Positions 1-9,547 of a stretch of DNA of 24,491 nt are shown piece after piece. The stretch comes from Blumeriella jaapii (lineage: Eukaryota; Ascomycota; Leotiomycetes; Helotiales; Drepanopezizaceae): contig VWND01000059.1 in the NCBI GenBank assembly GCA_009599575.1, forward strand, positions 1 to 24,491, given 5' to 3'. Made by a program: the position numbers and the translations under genes. Numbering within the stretch: position 1 is the first letter of the stretch; the number at the start of each line of letters is the position of its first letter. Below the pieces are notes generated by a model, which was not told the DNA's origin, did no database searches, and saw only the letters and a program-made list of their open reading frames with translations.

Positions 1-1198
1 TTATAGCGAATTAGCTTTTTTTTCGATTTTTACGAAATTTTAGAAAAAAATAACTATGGATTTTATTACGAGTCTATTTTTTAGTAAAAAAAACGAAATC
101 GTATTTACGATTCGATATTCGTTATAATAAATCGATATACGAAGCTATCGAAATATATATTAATACAAAAAACGATTTCAGTTTTAGATTTAATTAAAAT
201 ATTTATATAACACGTTTATAAAGATTTTGGCTGTTTTAAAAAAATTATTATAAATAAAAGATTAGTTTTCACTAGTAAATTCTGGTTTTTAGTAATATTT
301 CACCTACAAATACGACGTCGATTAAACATCGCTTTTTATTTTTAAACCGATAGCCAAACGAAACGTTAAAATTAAATTTTAAAATTTTATTTTCGTACGT
401 ACTGCGATTATCGATAAAACGATTAAATTACGAAGCTTGCTTTAGCCGAGTTTACGTATAACAACTCGATATACGCCTTTACGAATTCTACTTTTTTTCG
501 TATATTATACGGTTTTTATTTAAAACTTAGCAGCAACGTCGAAAGCGACGTCGTAAAAAAAAAAATATCGTTAACGAAAAAACGAATTAAAATATTGCAA
601 AAAAAAAAAAAAAGTATTTAATAAAAAGCTAAAAAAAGCTAACGCGAATCACAAAAGGTTTTACGACGCTAAACACAAAAAAACTAAATTTTAAATAAAC
701 GATAAAATATTATTATCGATTAAAAACCTTCGATAGCTGCGATCTTTTCGAAAGTTTTCAAATAAATATTTAAAGCCTTTTAAAATTAAACGAGTTATAT
801 ATAAACACGACCAAGCTTATTAATTCGAGCTTTTTTTTTAATATCGTATTTACGATACTTTTCACGTTTTCTTATTAAAATCTTAGCAAAATCGGAACGA
901 TATCGAGCCGAAAAATAATATAATAAAACTTTAAAAACCCGAAAAATATAAAATCAAATTAATATAAATTTACAAAAATACAAAAAAAAGCCGATATTAT
1001 TTAATACGATAAAAAGGCTATTTATTAAGCGAAGATTTCTAAAAGCTAAAAAATTATTTTACGAACGCAAAAGAAATTGTAAAAAAATACTTAAAAAATA
1101 CGATAAATAATAACAACGGAATAATAACAAATGCGCGTTGTAAAAAAAAAAAAAAAAAAAAAACAAAAATATTTAAAAAACTTTAAAACCGCCGCTAA
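1..1198 (+). pseudogene. pol: Element D pol remnant: integrase core, C-terminal domain and chromodomain
   Basis: The frame begins just before the first catalytic Asp of integrase, kept here as GAT in a MDFIT motif near 58-72. The second Asp reads Asn in a IIIN motif near 250. It continues through the GPY/F-like region to a chromodomain at about 944-1096, recognisable from the pattern Y-K-I-K...RYYLIR-stop-KGY...NYFTNA. The expected Trp of the WKGY motif is now a stop, as RIP does to TGG. The frame ends at TAA 1196-1198, the same place as in B and C. Many in-frame TAA/TAG/TGA codons make it non-functional. In an active copy this would be the enzyme inserting the cDNA, with the chromodomain tethering it to methylated histone; that is family knowledge, not something shown here. 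Confidence 0.88.
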
Positions 1199-1393
1199 GC
1201 TAATTTATTTTTATCGTTATTTTTTTTCTTATTATTATCGCTATTTTTTTTAAATTCAAAAGCAGCGGCAAGCTAAATAAAATTAATATTAAACGAATTC
1301 GCAAAATATTCGATTTATTCTAATTAAAACTTTTACGATAGCCGTAATCGAATTTTAAATTGCAATTACGATATTTTCGTAAAAATCCAGAAT

Positions 1394-1882
1394 TTAATTT
1401 AATTAATTAAAATAAATCCGAGCGACGTTTTCGAAACGTCGAAAAATATATTTTATATTAGCGTCGTTAAAAAAAAAGGCCGGCGCAATTAAAGCTTTTA
1501 AAATAGCAATAGCCGCCAAACCGGCAAAAACGGACGCAATAGCAACGGCGGCAGCTCGAGCCGCGGCGCGATTCGTACGATTTCCGATTATTATAAAAGC
1601 CGAAGCGTTACTTTTTTTTAAACGATTTATATAAGCGTCGTAAATAATAAAATCGATAAAAATCTTAGCAAAAGCTTTGGCTTCGGTAATAAAAAAAAAA
1701 AAAACGGCAGCGGCGGTAATAATATCGAAACGATTTATAAAATTATTAAGGCTCGCGAAAAATATTTGCGCTTCGGTAACGCATACGGTAAAAACCTGTA
1801 ATTAATTAAAAGCAAATTCGAATAAAAGTTTAAAAGATTTACAAAAAAATATTAAATATACGAAACTTTGCAGCGGTTGTAT
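1394..1882 (-). pseudogene. Antisense frame between pol and 3' LTR, copy D
   Basis: A 489-nt reverse-strand frame with exactly the length found in B and C. The position of the only plausible Met is ATA here (1882-1880), ATG in B. Stops occur at codon 27 (TAA, 1804-1802), at a RIP-type CAA-to-TAA change near the end, and at the final TAA (1396-1394). Between them about 130 codons are open. The predicted product is Ala-rich with a run of small residues following a lysine/phenylalanine-rich helix-like stretch. I do not recognise the family. It is not established that it is translated; an open frame could partly reflect GCN-rich composition, which RIP cannot turn into stops. Confidence 0.45.
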
Positions 1883-2046
1883 TTCACGCTAAAAAGCTCG
1901 AAAACAAAAAAAAAAAAGCAAAAAGTCCGCTGTAATACTTTCGCGTGAAATTAAACGAGCGCACCGAAAGCAAATAAAAATCAAAAGCATTTTAAAAATT
2001 CGCGGCGAACGCGGCGCGAAAAGCAATTGATTAAAATAAAAAAAAG

Positions 2047-2048
<2 letters not shown>

Positions 2049-2089
<41 letters not shown>
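2049..2089 (+). repeat. Homopolymer A tract (about 41 nt) made from a purine-rich segment
   Basis: An uninterrupted run of about 41 A. The equivalent part of B (about 14120-14160) is a mixed A/G purine run with isolated T and C. In C (about 17300-17340, opposite orientation) it is a T-rich run. The simplest reading is that G-to-A RIP turned a purine-rich segment into poly(A), followed by slippage. It is not a retrotransposition poly(A) tail. Confidence 0.8.
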
Positions 2090-2091
<2 letters not shown>

Positions 2092-2186
2092 AATTAAACA
2101 GGAAAATGGCGGCCATTTTAAAAAAAAAAGCTTTTTTAACGAAAATACGAAGCGCTACCGAAAACAAAAAAAACAAAACAGCAAAA

Positions 2187-2250
2187 CAGCTATAATTCAC
2201 GACCGAAAGCGAAAAAAACAGCTATAATTTACGACTAAAAGCGGAAAAAA
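2187..2250 (+). repeat. 32-bp tandem repeat, two units, copy D
   Basis: Units 2187-2218 and 2219-2250 both begin cagctataatt and contain acgac...aaagcg. The same duplication with the same 32-bp period occurs in B and, inverted, in C, so it is an old part of the element. Confidence 0.85.
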
Positions 2251-2336
2251 TCGCATATTATTTCGAAAGCGTAACGCATGCTATATACGAAAGCATACGT
2301 ACAAAAAAATCAATCGCTTTTGAAAACCAAAGGCTT

Positions 2337-2348
2337 AGAAAAAAAAGT
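2337..2348 (+). other. Polypurine tract of element D (RIP-altered)
   Basis: A purine run (agaaaaaaaag) ends two bases before the 3' LTR. In B the same site is a G-rich run, so the As here are converted Gs. In LTR retrotransposons this site primes plus-strand DNA synthesis. Confidence 0.75.
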
Positions 2349-2350
2349 AA

Positions 2351-2763
2351 TATTAAAAACTAATATTACGTATATAAATTAAATAATCCGCCAAAACTTT
2401 TTGCTTTTTATCAATTCTCGAATAATACTTTCTGCGGATAAGCCGTGGAGGCCGGATAATATTATAAAGGCTGGAAATAATATTTAAATAAAACATTTTA
2501 TAAAAGTAATTGCTAAAAAACCAATTATTAAAATTATATTAAAAAAAATTGAAAAAAGATCGGAATAAAAACTGGAAAGCATACTAAATAAATTTCGCCT
2601 GGTTTCCTGGGAAATACTTTTTTCGAGGGCTCCACCCCTCCTTTTGTATTTATATACGTCTTTTACTAGAAATGTAGAAGATAGAAATCAGTCTGACTAT
2701 CAACCCAACCTTATCTAAGCTCTATTGTCTGAACTAGTGTTTCCCTGCCTTTTAATCCTTACA
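2351..2763 (+). repeat. 3' LTR of element D, 413 bp
   Basis: It begins tattaaaaacta (tgtcaggaacta in B) and ends aatccttaca, giving 413 bp, identical in length to the other LTRs here. The first half is heavily mutated. The last 180 bp or so, at the outer edge, are nearly intact and keep many CA/TG steps. The likely TATA element (tatttatata) lies at about 2647-2657. Confidence 0.95.
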
Positions 2764-4329
2764 GAAAAAATGAATCTGGAACAAAAGAAATGAAAGGAAA
2801 TAAAAAAATGTAAATATAGCGCAACAATTACGATAGTATTGTTTTACGAAAACTGTTATATTTCGCTAATAATATTAATTCGAAAGCAATTGCGTAGTTT
2901 TGCGAGCGCTAAAATAAACGGTAAAGATTTGGTCGTGCATTTTTCGTACAAAAGCCAAACGAAAATAATCGACGTTTAATATTATTAAGCGATCGTAATA
3001 TAATAGCAGATCGCGTTTAAATATATACGAAATATTATTATCGTCGTTTTTTTTCGTAGCGTTTCGAATAGCTTTTTTTCGAAAAATTATCAACTGCTAG
3101 CTGTGCGATTAGCGTAAAAAATTTAATTAACGATACGAAATACGAAAAAAAAATTAGCTATTTCAACGATAAAAACAGCTGTTTCGAAAGCCGTAAAAAA
3201 TCGAAGTTTTTTAATTAAAAAGCGGTAATCGATCTGATCGGCTCGAAAAAAGATTTATAAGCGCTAAATGCGTTTAAAAAAGTTTTGGCGGTCGAATTCG
3301 CTCGTACGACGTATTAATACGTTAGCTAAAAAGTTGTATTTATTTGATTTGTACGTAATAAAAAAGTTGTAATCGGCGAGAAGCTCGGCCCAGCGTACTT
3401 ATCGAACGTTTAAAAGTTTAAAAGTTATAAAATATTTTAAAATCTTATAATTAATAATAATTTTAATCTAATAAATTAAGCTAATCAATTTAATACGAAA
3501 ATTGCCTAAAAATCTTACGATTGCGAATATTTTTTTATCGTATACGACGTAGTTTAGCTTTGCGAAAATTATGGTTTTGCTAAAAAAAACGACTGGAAAT
3601 TAATCGTCGCTATAAAATTACGAAAATATAAAAGCTATTACGTCGTCGGAAGCGTTAGTTTTTAATATATAAAAAAGATTTTGCCTGTAATACTATAAAA
3701 CTGGTATAATAATAAAAGTTAGTATAAAAAAGTCGAAACTTTCCTGATATTCAGAAATAAAATTATAAAAAACGTTAGCCTTAATCAAATAAATTAAAAG
3801 TTTTGCAATTATATCGTAATTTCGAATAAACGTCGGTAAAAATTACAAAAACTAAAAAAGCTTTGTACATTTTTTATAATAATAGAAGGCTTTTAGTAAG
3901 CGATTACGGAGACTTTTTCTAGATTTATTTTTAAACTTTCAGTAAAAATAATAAAGCTTAAATAACGGGTCCGAATAATATTAAATTTAAATTTCCGAAT
4001 ATCGGCCTGTAATTCAGCGTCAGCGAACCTTTGGAATATTTTACGAACGTATATAACGTGTTTTAAAAAATCGGACGAATAAATAAAAATATTATTTAAG
4101 TATACAATGCAAAAATCGTTTAAATAATCGAAAAAAACGTCGTTTATATAACGTTAATAAATTGCGAATTTATTAATAAAGCCAAAAAATAGCATTTTGC
4201 ATTTATAAGCGCCGTAACGCATACGAAACGTCGTTAGTTTTTTATTAGCGGAGTTTATTCGAATTTTATAAAAAGCTTAACGAATATCGAATTTCGTAAA
4301 AATTCGCGCTTTCGAAAAACGAGCAAAAG
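2764..4329 (-). mobile_element. Element E: fragment of a different Ty3/gypsy element
   Basis: A minus-strand pol fragment bounded by the insertions of D (at 2763) and A (at 4330); it should resume outside the window on both sides. Its RT and integrase sequence differs clearly from the A-D family, and it has no related LTR here. Being interrupted by both D and A, it is the oldest layer. The interval 2764-2874 is still E: it encodes the end of the zinc-binding region. Confidence 0.85.
2764..4329 (-). pseudogene. pol: Element E pol fragment: RT, RNase H and integrase zinc domain
   Basis: Read from 4329 downward. The RT region shows ARFSKARIFTKFDIR, then TFRMRYGAYKCK, then the active site at 4102-4091. 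That site should be YLDD but reads YLNN, because both GAT codons became AAT. RT continues through FCNFYRR. Around 3827-3834 one base appears missing, shifting the frame before the RNase H domain. There the TDAS motif reads TNAS, and its later Glu reads Lys (VYDKK). The connection region shows VRWAELLADYNF near 3380, and the integrase H2C2 zinc-finger region lies at 3093-2790 (MHDQ..., RKTTQLL, RNCC). Stops are frequent. The element belongs to the typical fungal Ty3/gypsy group; the catalytic losses all fit G-to-A RIP on the coding strand. Confidence 0.87.
4325..4329. repeat. Presumed left target-site duplication of element A (aaaag)
   Basis: The five bases just before A's 5' LTR. The family makes 5-bp duplications (seen for B and C). 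A's right end is off-window, so the partner cannot be checked. Confidence 0.5.
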
Positions 4330-4742
4330 TGTCAGGAACCAATATCACGTGTATAAATCAGGTGATCCGCCAAGACCCTCTGCCTCCTACCAATTCTCGA
4401 ATAATATTCGCTACGAATAGGCCGTGGGGGCCGGATAATATTATAAAAGTTGGAAATAATATTTAGGTAAAACATTTTATGAAAGTGATTGCTAAGGAAC
4501 CAGTTATTAGAGTTATATTAAAAAGAATAAAAAAAGGTCGGAATAGGGGCTGAAGAAATATATTAAATAAAATTCGCTTGGTTTTTTGGAAAATACTTTT
4601 TTCGAAAATTCCATCTTTTTTTTTATATTTATACACGCTTTTTACTAAAGATATAAAAAGTAAAAATCAGTTTGATTATCAACCCAATTTTATTTAAATT
4701 TTATTATCTGAACTAATGTTTTCCTGCTTTTTAATTTTTATA
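4330..4742 (+). repeat. 5' LTR of element A, 413 bp
   Basis: It begins tgtcaggaaccaatatcacg and ends tttttata. The outer 170 bp or so are almost unmutated (a CCAAT box, TCACGTG and ggccgtgggggccgg are intact), whereas the inner half is heavily RIP-mutated. The probable TATA element is near 4628. Confidence 0.95.
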
Positions 4743-4834
4743 TTTTAATTTTTTTATTTATCGAAACGATAATTCGATATTATTAAAACAATTTTTTATT
4801 ATATTATTATATTTATATCGTTATTATCGATATT
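4743..4834 (+). other. Untranslated leader of element A
   Basis: T/A-rich leader between the LTR and the inferred gag start. It opens ttttaatttt, with no recognisable TGG-type tRNA primer site; the same position reads ttttgatttt in B. Confidence 0.5.
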
Positions 4835-6356
4835 ATAGCTTTTCGCATTCGCAGAAAACAAGCATTTTCAGCTATTTAAAAAAACTTAGCATTTTCGGCT
4901 ATTTAAAAAAACTTCGTACCATCGTTTTTTTTAACGTTACCAGCTTTACTAAAGGTCGAAAATATCCTACCATCAGGGCGCGACGATTTTCTAATTTTTT
5001 TTATCGAAAAAATTATTAAAAAAAGCTACGCTTAAAGCGATTCGGAAAGACTTTTCACCGAAACTTTGATTTATTTGGCTAATAAACGAATCCGCGCCGA
5101 ATAAAAAAAACGATAAACGTAAAAAAATAAAAAAGATACGAGCTAAAATAAAGCAGAAAAAGACTAAGAAAAAGGTTTACGAAATAATCAAAAAACTCGA
5201 AGAAATTAAAAAACGCCGAAACGAATTTCGAAAGAAAATTAAACAATTCTAATAAAAACTTAACGCTTTCGAAAATATCGAAAAAAAGGTTTTTATACTT
5301 TTTAATACCGTTTTAATTAAAAAAAAACAAAAAATAATTTAAGCCGGCGATTATTATAAAATATCTTCGGAATATTACGATAATAATATCTATTGGAAAC
5401 GATTTAGCATTTCCTTTAAATATATTATTTTTTTTATAAAAAACATAGCGAATTCGAGCCGAAAAGCATTAAAAATAAAAGATTTTCTAATATATCGAAG
5501 GAAAAATATTAAAAAAATTTAATTTTTTATTCGGCGTGCAAAGCGAAGCTTTCGCCAAAATAAAAAAATAACATTTTGTACCGATCAAAAAAAAATTAAC
5601 GCTTATATTTTAGCTTTCGACGATAAAATAAAAAAAAAATAAATCGAATACGAACGACGTTTTACGAATATTCGAATTATATAAAACGATTTTAAAAAAT
5701 AAATATTAAACTTTTTAATAAATGCGAAAAATCGAAAAATCGCGGCTTCGAATTTATACGATAAAGCGAAGCAAAAAAAGCATAAATTAATTAACGATTT
5801 CGTTGCTTATTTAAATAATTTCGAATAATAATTACAAATAACAAACGATACGACTAGAAAAAAAATGCTTTTCGCAAAACTCCGATTTATTTTTCGAAAA
5901 GAAATTATTAAACGAAGTAATATTACAATTATAAATTCGCACGAAAAATTAATATTAATCGCTCGTCGTATTAAAAATGCTAATAAAATTATTAACGACG
6001 AAACGAAAAATAATAAACGACGAAACGAACGCAAAAAAAAAAGAAAAAAAAAGATTTATATTTACGATTAAAGTTTAAAAATTAACAAATATATATTGTT
6101 TTCGATTCGAAAATACGTTATAAAAAAAAAACGAAAAAAAAAAAACGATAATTTTAATAAAATCCTTTAAAATTCTAGAATTTTTAACGACTTTTTTTAC
6201 TTTTCGAAATGCAATCGCTGTTAAAAAAAAAAGTATCGCATAGCCAATTATTTAAAAGTCGAATATTATAAATGCAACAGAAAAAAATATATAATTTTAA
6301 ATTGCTCCGAAGCTAATAAATTTAAAAATTCGGAAAAAGCTTTCGCTCGATTTTAA
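4835..6356 (+). pseudogene. gag: Element A gag remnant
   Basis: The inferred start is ATA at 4835-4837, at the same position as in B and C and probably an ATG damaged by RIP. Two 27-bp in-frame repeats follow (4862-4915), then a charged coiled-coil-like segment and a capsid-like region (DFVAYLNNFE, LFAKLRFIFRKEI near 5800-5900). Two zinc knuckles follow at 6210-6251 and 6264-6305. In the first knuckle a Tyr replaces the His and the last Cys. The frame ends at TAA 6354-6356. The capsid and knuckle frame differs from the start frame, so at least one indel lies between, and in-frame stops are many. Gag would form the particle that packages the element RNA. Confidence 0.8.
4862..4915 (+). repeat. 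27-bp tandem repeat in gag N-terminus, copy A
   Basis: Two units, 4862-4888 and 4889-4915, match at 25 of 27 positions. They sit in phase with the inferred gag start and encode AFSAI-stop-KN twice. Confidence 0.8.
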
Positions 6357-6400
6357 TTTCGTTATTGCTAATAAAATCGAACAAAGAAAAAAGATAAAAA

Positions 6401-7475
6401 ATAATAATTTCAGTCGAAATTAAAAAAGCCAAAAGCGAAACTCGCACGAAACGAGCTTTTATCGATTGCGACGCGGAAAAAAACTGCGTAATTTAAAAGT
6501 TATTAATTAAATATAAATGGAAATTAATTTAAAAACGTATTGATTTATTTACGGTTAAAAAAAAAAAAATAATTACTTACGGCACGCATACGCAATTTAT
6601 TTACGTTATTAATAATTATAAAATAATTAAAAAAATACAAAGCGATTTCGTGGCTTGCGATATAAATATCTTAGGGGTTTTATTTATTTTAGGTTTTTTT
6701 TGGTTGCGAAATATCGATCCCGCTATAAGCTTTCGAGCTAAGTCGTAACGATATTTAATCGAACGCTTACAATTTAATTTCGTTATAATCAAACGTTTTA
6801 AAAAAAAATTTAAAAGAAAGCAAGCGTTTTGTATCGTTTTAAAAAAAGTTATTAAAAAACAATATTAATTACTTTTCAAATACGACGATTACGCCGATGT
6901 GTTCGACGATATCGCCGCGGTTATTTTAGCTTTTTATTATTTTATAAAATATCGAATAAACTTCGCGGAAAAAAAAAATCTTTTTTAAAAATTAATTTAC
7001 TTTTTGTCGGAATTTAAATTTACCGAATTACGCGAATATTTCGATTCGAACTTAAAAAAAGACTGGATAAAAAGATTTATTAGCTTTGCCGGCGCATCGG
7101 TAATATTTATACCGAAAAAAAACGGGAGTTTACGATTATGCGTCGATTATAAGGGTTTGAACGCAGTTACGATTAAAAATCGAACTTTATTTTTTTATTT
7201 TTTATAAGCGAAACTTTGAATCGTTTAAAAAAAGTTAAAATATTTATTAAACTAGATTTTACTTAGGCGTATTATCGCCTTCGAATAAAAAAAGGAAATA
7301 AATGAAAGATTGCGTTTCGCATTCGTTACGAACATTTCGAATATTGCGTATTACTTTTCGGCTTTTCGAACGCATTAGCAACTTTTCAAGCGTATATTAA
7401 TTAAGTTTTAATCGGTTTAGTAAATATTACGTATATAATTTATTTCGACGATATTTTAATATTTTTCGAAAATCT
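6401..7475 (+). pseudogene. pol: Element A pol, first piece: protease and RT
   Basis: The frame begins at an ATA aligned with the ATG at 9548 of B, 47 nt after the gag stop. The protease active site reads DCD at 6464-6472 (DCG in B and C; the Gly is mutated). RT then shows [28 protein letters not shown] (7004-7170) and an intact YFDD at 7441-7452. The piece is broken immediately after ILIFFENL by the insertion of B; bases 7471-7475 belong to the target duplication. Several TGG codons have become stops, for example at 7264-7266 (TAG). Confidence 0.88.
7471..7475. repeat. Target-site duplication of element B, left (aatct)
   Basis: Identical to 14816-14820 immediately beyond the other end of B. 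Removing B plus one copy restores the RT reading frame of A. Confidence 0.95.
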
Positions 7476-7888
7476 TGTCAGGAACCAATATCACGTGTAT
7501 AAGTCAGGTGATCCGCCAAGACCCTCTGCCTCCTACCAACCCTCGAATAGTATTTTCTGCGGATAGGCCGTGGGGGCCGGATAGTACTATGGGGGCTGAA
7601 GATGATATTTAGGTAAAACATTTTATGGAAGTGATTGCTAAGAAACCAGTTATTAGGGTTATATTAAAAAGAATGAGAAAAGGTCGGGATGGGGGCTGGA
7701 GAAGCATATTAAATAGGGTTCGCCTGGTTTTCTGGGAAATACTTTTTTCGAGGGCTCCACCCTTTCTTTTGTATTTATATACGCTTTTTACTAGAGATAT
7801 AAAAGATAAAGATTAGTTTGATTATTAATTTAATTTTATTTGAGTTTTATTGTTTGAACTAGTGTTTTTCTGCTTTTAAATTTTTATA
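7476..7888 (+). repeat. 5' LTR of element B, 413 bp
   Basis: It begins tgtcaggaacc and ends aaatttttata. The first 270 bp or so are nearly free of RIP changes. A CCAAT box (7485-7489), a TCACGTG (7491-7497) and a TATA-like tatttatata (7772-7781) are visible, consistent with an RNA polymerase II promoter. Confidence 0.96.
7772..7781 (+). promoter_or_regulatory. Candidate TATA element in the LTR of B
   Basis: The stretch tatttatata lies at LTR position 297-306. The context cttttgtatttata(t/c)acg is kept in most LTR copies. Transcription would start downstream within the LTR. Inferred from position and composition only. Confidence 0.45.
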
Positions 7889-7977
7889 TTTTGATTTTAT
7901 TTACCGGGACGGCAGTTCGATATTATTAAAATAACCTTTTATTATATTATTATATTTATATCGTTATTATCGATATT
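7889..7977 (+). other. Untranslated leader of element B, no clear primer-binding site
   Basis: 89 nt of mostly T/A sequence follow the LTR, with a GC-rich patch accgggacggcag at 7912-7924. No TGG-starting sequence complementary to a tRNA 3' end is evident, although RIP could have destroyed a TGG at the ttttga step. Confidence 0.5.
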
Positions 7978-9504
7978 ATAGCTTTTCGCATTCGCAGAGA
8001 ACAGGCATTTTCAGCTATTTAAGGAGACTCAGCATTTTCGGCTGCTTAGAGAGATTTCGTACTATCGTTTTTCCTGACGTTACCAGTTTTATTAAAGGCC
8101 GAAAACATTTTATTATCAGAGCGCGACGATTTTTTAACTTTTTTTATCGAAAAAATTACTAAAGGAGGCCACGTTTAAAGCGATTCGGAAGGATTTTTCA
8201 TCGAGATTCTGATTTATTTGGCTAATGAACGAATTCGCGCCGAATAAAAAGAGAACGATGAACGTAGGAGAATAAAGGAAATACGAGCTAAAATGGAGCA
8301 GAAAAAGACTGAGAAAAGAGTTTACGAAATAGTTAAAAGATTCGAAGAAATTTTAAGACGCCGAGACGAACTCCGAGAGGAGGTTAAACAGCTTTAACGA
8401 GAACTTAACGCTTTCGAGAATATCGAAGAAAAGGTTTTTATACTTTTTAATACCGTTCTAATTGAAAAAAGACAAAAAATAATTTAAGTCGGCGATTATT
8501 ATAAGGTATTTTCGAAGCATTACGATAATAATATTTATTGGAAACGATTTAGCATTTTTTTTGAGTATATTATACTTTTTGTAGAAGACACAGCGAATTC
8601 GAGCCGAAGGGTATTAAAAATGAAAGATTTTCTAATATATCGAGGGAAAAATACTAAAAAAGCTTAATTTTTTATTCGGCGTGCAAAGCGAAGTTTCCGC
8701 TAGGATAAAAGGGTAATATTTTGTACCGATTAAAAGAAAATTAACGCTTGTGTTTTAGCTTTCGACGATAAGATAAAGAGAAGGTGGACCGGATACGAAC
8801 GACGTTTTACGAATATTCGAATTATATGGGACGATTTTAAAAAATGGATGTTGGACTTTTTAATGGATGCGGAAAATCGAGAAATCGCGGCTTCGAATTT
8901 ATACGATAAAGCAAAGCAAAGAGAGTATAAATCAGTTGACGATTTCGTTGCTTATTTGAATAATTTCGAATAGCAGTTGCAAATAATAGACGATGCGATT
9001 AGAAGGAGGATGCTTTTCGCAAAGCTCCGATTTATTTTTCGAAAAGAAATTATTAAACGAAGCAATATTGCAGTTATAAGCTCGTACGAAGAATTGGTAT
9101 TAATCGCTCGTTGTATCGAAAGTGCTAATAAAATTATCAGCGACGAAACGAAAGATAATAGACGACGAGACGAGCGTAAGAAGAAAAGGGAGGAAAAGAT
9201 TTATATTTACGATTAAGGTTTAAAGGTTAGAACAGATATATACCGTTTTCGATTCGAGAATACGTTACAAAGAGAAAAACGAAAGCGAGAAAACGATAAT
9301 TTTAATAAAATCCTTTGGAATTCTAGAATTTTTAACGATTTTTTTTATTTTTCGAAGTGCAGTCGCTGCCAAAAGGAAGGGCACCGTATGGCTAATTGTT
9401 TAAAAGTCGAATGTTATAAATGCAATAGAAAAGGATATATAGTTTTAAATTGTTTCGAAGCTAATAAATTTAAGGATTCGGGAAAAGCTTTCGCTCGATT
9501 TTAA
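7978..9504 (+). pseudogene. gag: Element B gag: capsid and two CCHC zinc knuckles
   Basis: About 508 codons in one frame without a frameshift. The inferred start is ATA at 7978-7980, shared with A and C and probably an ATG hit by RIP (followed by GCT). Codons 10-27 are two tandem 9-codon repeats. Residues about 82-160 are highly charged with coiled-coil character. Residues about 265-350 are a retrotransposon capsid-like domain (RRWTGYERRF, SVDDFVAYLNNFE, MLFAKLRFIFRKEI). The zinc knuckles are CSRCQKEGHRMANC (9358-9399) and CYKCNRKGYIVLNC (9412-9453), where His became Tyr through CAT-to-TAT. The TAA at 9502-9504 is shared by all copies. Internal stops (from CAA/CAG or TGG) inactivate it. Confidence 0.87.
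8005..8058 (+). repeat. 27-bp tandem repeat in gag N-terminus, copy B
   Basis: Units 8005-8031 and 8032-8058 begin gcattttc(a/g)gct and match at 19 of 27 positions. Each is nine codons in gag phase, reading AFSAI-stop-GDS and AFSAA-stop-RDF. Confidence 0.8.
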
Positions 9505-9547
9505 TTTCGTCGCTGCTAATAAGATCGAGCGAAGAAAAAAGCAGAGA

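Larger units (their letters stand above)
1..2763 (+). mobile_element. Element D: 3' part of a Ty3/gypsy chromovirus (same family as A, B, C)
   Basis: The left end lies outside the window. What remains is the end of pol (integrase core to chromodomain), a 3' intergenic stretch with a reverse-strand frame, a polypurine tract and the 3' LTR. It aligns base for base with 12085-14815 of element B, apart from small indels. It carries heavy G-to-A change on its coding strand. Its right end at 2763 abuts element E; the next five bases (gaaaa) would be one target-site duplication, but the other copy is off-window. The stretches 1199-1393 and 1883-2186 show no further gene. Confidence 0.93.

Noticed and set aside
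1889..2200. Poly-Phe-rich minus-strand open frame, with relatives at 17223-17534 and 13880-14269
   Set aside because: It comes from the purine-rich stretch turned to A/T runs. The frame upstream of codon 1 of the 489-nt antisense frame is not kept between copies because of length changes in homopolymers.
2187..2250. Short direct repeats considered as a CRISPR-like array
   Set aside because: Only two adjoining units without spacers, in a eukaryotic retrotransposon.
7545..7580. Inverted-repeat-like ggccgtgggggccgg in the LTR considered as a terminator hairpin or origin
   Set aside because: The arms are only four bases and no T-run or other supporting signal lies beside it; kept only as an LTR landmark.
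7625..7816. 63-codon open frame in the 5' LTR of B (and at 14558-14743 in the 3' LTR)
   Set aside because: It lies wholly in the LTR, is broken in the other LTR copies, and has no protein-like features; a chance frame in the promoter/terminator region.
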